Shown here in pieces: positions 48,863 to 51,753 of a DNA stretch of 51,753 nucleotides. The stretch's first letter is position 1. Each line of letters starts with the position of its first letter. The stretch comes from Dehalococcoidia bacterium. Lineage in GTDB: Bacteria > Chloroflexota > Dehalococcoidia > GIF9 > AB-539-J10. A program made the translations under genes and the position numbers. The DNA lies in contig JALNYR010000002.1 in assembly GCA_023229725.1 (NCBI GenBank), forward strand, positions 1-51,753. Direction: 5' to 3'. The notes beneath the pieces were generated by a model. It ran no database searches, was not told the DNA's origin, and saw only the letters and a list, made by a program, of their open reading frames with translations.

Positions 48863-49840
48863 ATGGCGAAGGTCTATATCTGCAGGAACTTCTTTCCGGA
48901 CGTTCTCGAGAGGCTGAAGAGCGTCCACGACCTCAAGGTATGGGACGGCCACGCGGAGACGCCTCACGACGTGCTGCTGCGCGAGATGAAGGACGTCGAA
49001 GGGCTCGTTCCCGTGGGGAACAGGATTTCGAGAGACGTGTTCGAGGCGGCGCCGAAGCTGCGGGTGGTCAGCAATATGGGGGACGGATGCGACCATATCG
49101 ACCTGCAGGAAGCAACGCGCCGGGGAATACCGGTCGGCCATACGCCCAACGTACTGACCGAGACGACCGCCGACCTGGCTATGGGACTCCTTATCGCAGC
49201 GGCCCGGCGGATAGTCGAGGGCCAGGCTTTCGCCCGGGACGGCCGATGGACGGCGCACGCCCATCTGGACCTTCCGGGAGTGGACGTGAACAACAAGACA
49301 CTCGGAATAGTGGGCCTGGGCCATATCGGTTCCCACGTAGCGAAGCGCGCCCGGGCTTTCAACATGCGCGTCCTCTACCACAACAGGAACCGCGTCGCGA
49401 ATATGGAAACGCTCCTGGGAGTGGAGTACCGCGCGAAGCTCCACGACCTGCTGGCGGAATCGGATTTCGTCGTCCTGACCCTGCCCCTCAACGACCGGAC
49501 ACGGAACTTGATAGGGCGCGAAGAATTCGCCGTGATGAAGCCAACGGCGATACTGGTGAACGTCGCCCGTGGCCCGATCGTCGATGACGGGGCGCTCTAT
49601 GAAGCGCTGAAGGAAGGCCGCATCCTCAGGGCGGCCATCGACGTGACGAGCACGGAACCGCTGCCGCTCGACAGCCCCCTCTTCACCCTGGACAACATCG
49701 TCCTCATGCCGCACATCGGGAGCGCGGTGCCGGAGACGCGCAAGAAGATGTGGACTCTGGCAATCGAACAGCTCCTGATGGGGCTGCGGGGCGAGCGCAT
49801 TCCGAACTGCATCAACCGCCAGGTGTACGACCGCGCGTAG
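48863..49840 (+). CDS. D-2-hydroxyacid dehydrogenase
   Basis: A 325-residue NAD(P)-dependent oxidoreductase that interconverts 2-hydroxyacids and 2-oxoacids. The nucleotide-binding motif is GIVGLGHIGSHVAKRA (about 146-161). The catalytic residues appear in order: Arg in NVARGPIVDDGAL, Glu in VTSTEPLPLDSP and His in MPHIGSAVPE. It resembles glyoxylate/hydroxypyruvate reductases. The start is ATG 48863 with AGGGGGAG upstream. A 147-base gap separates it from the epimerase-family gene, an unusually large space for this tightly packed operon. Confidence 0.93.
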   Translation: MAKVYICRNFFPDVLERLKSVHDLKVWDGHAETPHDVLLREMKDVEGLVPVGNRISRDVFEAAPKLRVVSNMGDGCDHIDLQEATRRGIPVGHTPNVLTETTADLAMGLLIAAARRIVEGQAFARDGRWTAHAHLDLPGVDVNNKTLGIVGLGHIGSHVAKRARAFNMRVLYHNRNRVANMETLLGVEYRAKLHDLLAESDFVVLTLPLNDRTRNLIGREEFAVMKPTAILVNVARGPIVDDGALYEALKEGRILRAAIDVTSTEPLPLDSPLFTLDNIVLMPHIGSAVPETRKKMWTLAIEQLLMGLRGERIPNCINRQVYDRA

Positions 49841-49865
49841 TCGTGCCCGGCTGAAGGCAAACAGA

Positions 49866-49896
49866 AGGGCGGGACGCCTCGGAGGTGTCCCGCCCT
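49866..49896. terminator. Hairpin between convergent genes, probable terminator
   Basis: Perfect 10-bp arms AGGGCGGGAC / GTCCCGCCCT with an 11-base loop, 25 bases after the hydroxyacid dehydrogenase stop. There is no T run on the plus strand, so termination strength is uncertain. Confidence 0.55.
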
Positions 49897-49929
49897 CGTC
49901 ATTCTGGAGCGGTTGCCGTGCGTCAGTGC

Positions 49930-51150
49930 CTAGACGTACGGCACCATGGAGTAGCGCCCCCGGGCCACGTCTATCCGGCCGAGCTGCGCGCCGCCCTCCC
50001 ACAACTGCATTATCTTGCAGTCGCGAAGATACTTCTCGATGTGGTAGTCCTTCATGTACCCGTAGGAGCCCGTGAGCTCCATCGCCATGTTGCAGTTCTT
50101 CAGCGCGACCTCGCAGGCATACACTTTGGCCCCCGTGGCGCGGGCTATCTGTTCGTCAGAATACGGCGGCCCGTACGTCTTCCGGTTGTCGAACATGCCT
50201 GCAACCGTCAGATAGTAGAAGCGGGCGCTCTCGACGCCAATCATCATGTCCGCGAGCATCGCCGCCTGGAGCGAGTGCTGCCGCACCTGCTTGCCTCCGT
50301 AGTACCGCCGTCCCGTGAACTCCATGGCGATGTCGAGCACGGCCTGCGCCACGCCGACCGCAAACGCGGCACTCGAAATCCTGCCCCAGGACAGGAAGTT
50401 GCGGAAGCTCTCGTAATCCTTGCCTGTCTGCATCGAGGCGCGGTACTCCTTCGGAACCCGCACGTCGTCCAGGTAGATGGACGCATTCACGTCGGTGAAC
50501 CGCATGCCCATCTTGTTCTCCGGCTTGCTGAACGAGAGGCCCGGCGTGTCCGCCGGCACGTAGATGAGCGCGATGCCCTCTTCGGCAAGGTCCGGGTCGG
50601 TGGTGCAGGTCACCAGGTACACGTCGGCAACGCTTGCGCCGCTCGGGAACTGCTTGGAGCCGTTGATGACCCACTGGTCGCCCTCGAGTCGAGCCCGCGT
50701 GTGAATCGCCTTGCCGCGGTACTCGGCGCTCTCGATGTTGCAGCCGCCCTCGGGCTCCGTCATCGCCTGGCACGCTTCAACGAACGTGTCGCCGCAGTAC
50801 GGCCGGCACAGGTCTCCAAGCACACGCTCGTTATGCGACCTCATGGCCGGTCCGAAGACCCACGCCGGAACGCTCATGGTCATGGCGATGCCGCAATCCC
50901 CTCTCGCGACTTCTTCGTAGCCCACGGTGAGCGACACAGCGCTGCTCCTCAACCCTCCGAGTACCTCCGGCAGTCCGCGCTTGTGCAGGCCCAGGGAGGC
51001 CAGCCCGTCCAGCACGCGGTGCACCTGCTGCCGGTCTTCGTCCACGTCGAGTTGCTGCCGCACAGGCAGGATCTCGTCCCTGACGAACTCCCGAAGGGCT
51101 GCAATCATCATGCGGTCCTCTTCGGTCACGAAGTCGCCGTACTCCTTCAC
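49930..51150 (-). CDS. Acyl-CoA dehydrogenase
   Basis: A 406-residue FAD acyl-CoA dehydrogenase paralogue. It shows AMTEPEGGCNIES (flavin-contact region), QWVINGSKQFPSGAS, a KMGMRFTDVNASIYLDDVRVP beta domain and a helical C-terminus with MELTGSYGYMKDYHIEKYLR. The catalytic-type Glu385 is in LWEGGAQL, where the usual Tyr before it is Trp. This is common in divergent members and could alter chain-length choice. The start is GTG 51150, supported by GGAGGTG about 6 bases upstream. It follows the unknown gene at 51193 by 42 bases on the same strand. It is not a close copy of the paralogue at 76-1290. Confidence 0.92.
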   Translation of the reverse strand: MKEYGDFVTEEDRMMIAALREFVRDEILPVRQQLDVDEDRQQVHRVLDGLASLGLHKRGLPEVLGGLRSSAVSLTVGYEEVARGDCGIAMTMSVPAWVFGPAMRSHNERVLGDLCRPYCGDTFVEACQAMTEPEGGCNIESAEYRGKAIHTRARLEGDQWVINGSKQFPSGASVADVYLVTCTTDPDLAEEGIALIYVPADTPGLSFSKPENKMGMRFTDVNASIYLDDVRVPKEYRASMQTGKDYESFRNFLSWGRISSAAFAVGVAQAVLDIAMEFTGRRYYGGKQVRQHSLQAAMLADMMIGVESARFYYLTVAGMFDNRKTYGPPYSDEQIARATGAKVYACEVALKNCNMAMELTGSYGYMKDYHIEKYLRDCKIMQLWEGGAQLGRIDVARGRYSMVPYV

Positions 51151-51192
51151 GCCGTCACCTCCGTCTCGTTCTGTTCCGCCGAAAGGTCGGAA

Positions 51193-51747
51193 TTACCCCT
51201 GGTCGCCGAGCGCCGCCGCAATCTCCATGGCGCGTTCAGCCACCTGCAGCGCCTTCTCGCGCGTTCCGGGAATGGCTGCCGTGAGGTACGCCGCCTTCTC
51301 GGCGGCCGCCGCGGCCTCCGCGGGAGCCGCAATGCCGAGCACCGCCGCCATCGCGGCCGGGACCGTGATGTTCACGATGGTATGCGGGGAGAGGGCGAAC
51401 TCCGCGACGGGGAGACACGCGAGGCCGACTACCGCGGCCATCTCCTTGTTTCCTTCGAGCACGGCCTGCGGGATGCAGTTCTGCGCCAGGCCGATGAGCT
51501 CGGTCTTCTTTCCTCCCACGGTGACGTCGAGGTCGACATCCATGTCGAACACCCACCAGTTGCCGCGCATGCCCTTCTTGTGATGCCGCGGGGCCACCTT
51601 CTTCACATCGAAGGCGACCTCCTTGCCCAGCATGCGTGTGAGTATGGCCGCGGACCCGTGCTCGACGCGCGCCTTGCGCTCAAGCTCCAGTCCGAGGACC
51701 GTCTCCTGGATGCTCTTTCCCGACCTCAACCACTCGTACGATTTCAT
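51193..51747 (-). CDS. Unknown protein upstream of acyl-CoA dehydrogenase
   Basis: I do not recognise this 184-residue protein. Residues 1-85 are mixed alpha/beta with NWWVFDMDVDLDVTVGGKK. Residues 110-155 are Ala-rich and hydrophobic (NITVPAAMAAVLGIAAPAEA), probably one or two helices, though not a clear transmembrane pair. The ATG at 51747 is 7 bases from the window edge, so its ribosome-binding site cannot be judged and the true start may lie outside. It is probably co-transcribed with the acyl-CoA dehydrogenase. Confidence 0.6.
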   Translation of the reverse strand: MKSYEWLRSGKSIQETVLGLELERKARVEHGSAAILTRMLGKEVAFDVKKVAPRHHKKGMRGNWWVFDMDVDLDVTVGGKKTELIGLAQNCIPQAVLEGNKEMAAVVGLACLPVAEFALSPHTIVNITVPAAMAAVLGIAAPAEAAAAAEKAAYLTAAIPGTREKALQVAERAMEIAAALGDQG

Positions 51748-51753
51748 GGCGCG

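Noticed and set aside
48712..49587. A 291-codon open frame starting with GTG inside the epimerase-family stop and overlapping the hydroxyacid dehydrogenase gene
   Set aside because: Its GTGA start is attractive and its first 50 codons fill the 147-base gap. From codon 51 on, however, it is the Arg/Gly/Pro-rich shadow of the dehydrogenase frame, and no ribosome-binding site is clear. Ribosome profiling or conservation of the first 50 codons would be needed to revive it.
47636..50002. A 788-codon minus-strand open frame across three operon genes
   Set aside because: It lies opposite three intact genes with good motifs. Long antisense frames are expected at this GC content, and its composition is shadow-like.

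Overview
This is a gene-dense, high-GC bacterial chromosome segment with about 42 protein genes. I see no rRNA, tRNA or CRISPR array. The best guess for the source is an uncultured Chloroflexota, Dehalococcoidia-like bacterium. The reasons are lipoproteins with long Thr/Pro linkers after the lipobox, two TRAP transporters, an FrhB-like protein placed before indolepyruvate:ferredoxin oxidoreductase, acyl-CoA dehydrogenases, a C_GCAxxG_C_C protein, and intergenic palindromes ending in CCCCTAC. This placement is inference; there is no marker gene other than a sigma factor.

Layout. 1-6.2 kb: an acyl-CoA dehydrogenase, a lone replication-initiator-like winged-helix gene flanked by TGGAC repeats, and a secreted beta-helix surface protein with FxxN/GGA[IVM] repeats. 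6.2-13.6 kb: a minus-strand locus reading Fur-family regulator, dyad operator, methyltransferase, then a five-gene peptide/nickel-type ABC importer. 13.8-20.6 kb: small redox, signalling and housekeeping genes (Rieske protein, a histidine kinase with a degenerate ATPase domain, a frameshifted ATP-grasp gene, DUF3467, DUF4349-PKD lipoprotein, methyltransferase) among many palindromic repeats. 21-24.4 kb: MgtE magnesium transporter and a sigma-70 factor with a long leader that contains a terminator.

24.5-33.4 kb: a minus-strand catabolic run headed by a GntR/FCD regulator with a strong promoter and a triple GTATAYC operator. It is followed by a PreA-like Fe-S dehydrogenase, a fumarylacetoacetate-hydrolase-family enzyme, TRAP transporter PQM, an MFS carrier and a TatD-like hydrolase. 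33.5-49.9 kb: an old-yellow-enzyme homologue, an FrdA-like flavoprotein, an SDR and an IlvD/Edd dehydratase. Then come an FrhB-like protein with IorA/IorB, a second TRAP transporter, a C_GCAxxG_C_C protein with a histone-like tail, an NAD epimerase-family dehydrogenase and a D-2-hydroxyacid dehydrogenase. The window ends with another acyl-CoA dehydrogenase and an unknown protein.

The right half reads as uptake of organic or sugar acids by TRAP carriers, oxidation and dehydration to 2-oxoacids, and ferredoxin-linked decarboxylation by IorAB. The substrates cannot be named from sequence. The most unusual feature is a family of 18 intergenic hairpins. Their flanks are conserved, but the stems take nine different sequences and always stay self-complementary. 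Next in interest are the Fur/methyltransferase/ABC locus, and a perfect hairpin placed between dctP and dctQ in both TRAP operons.
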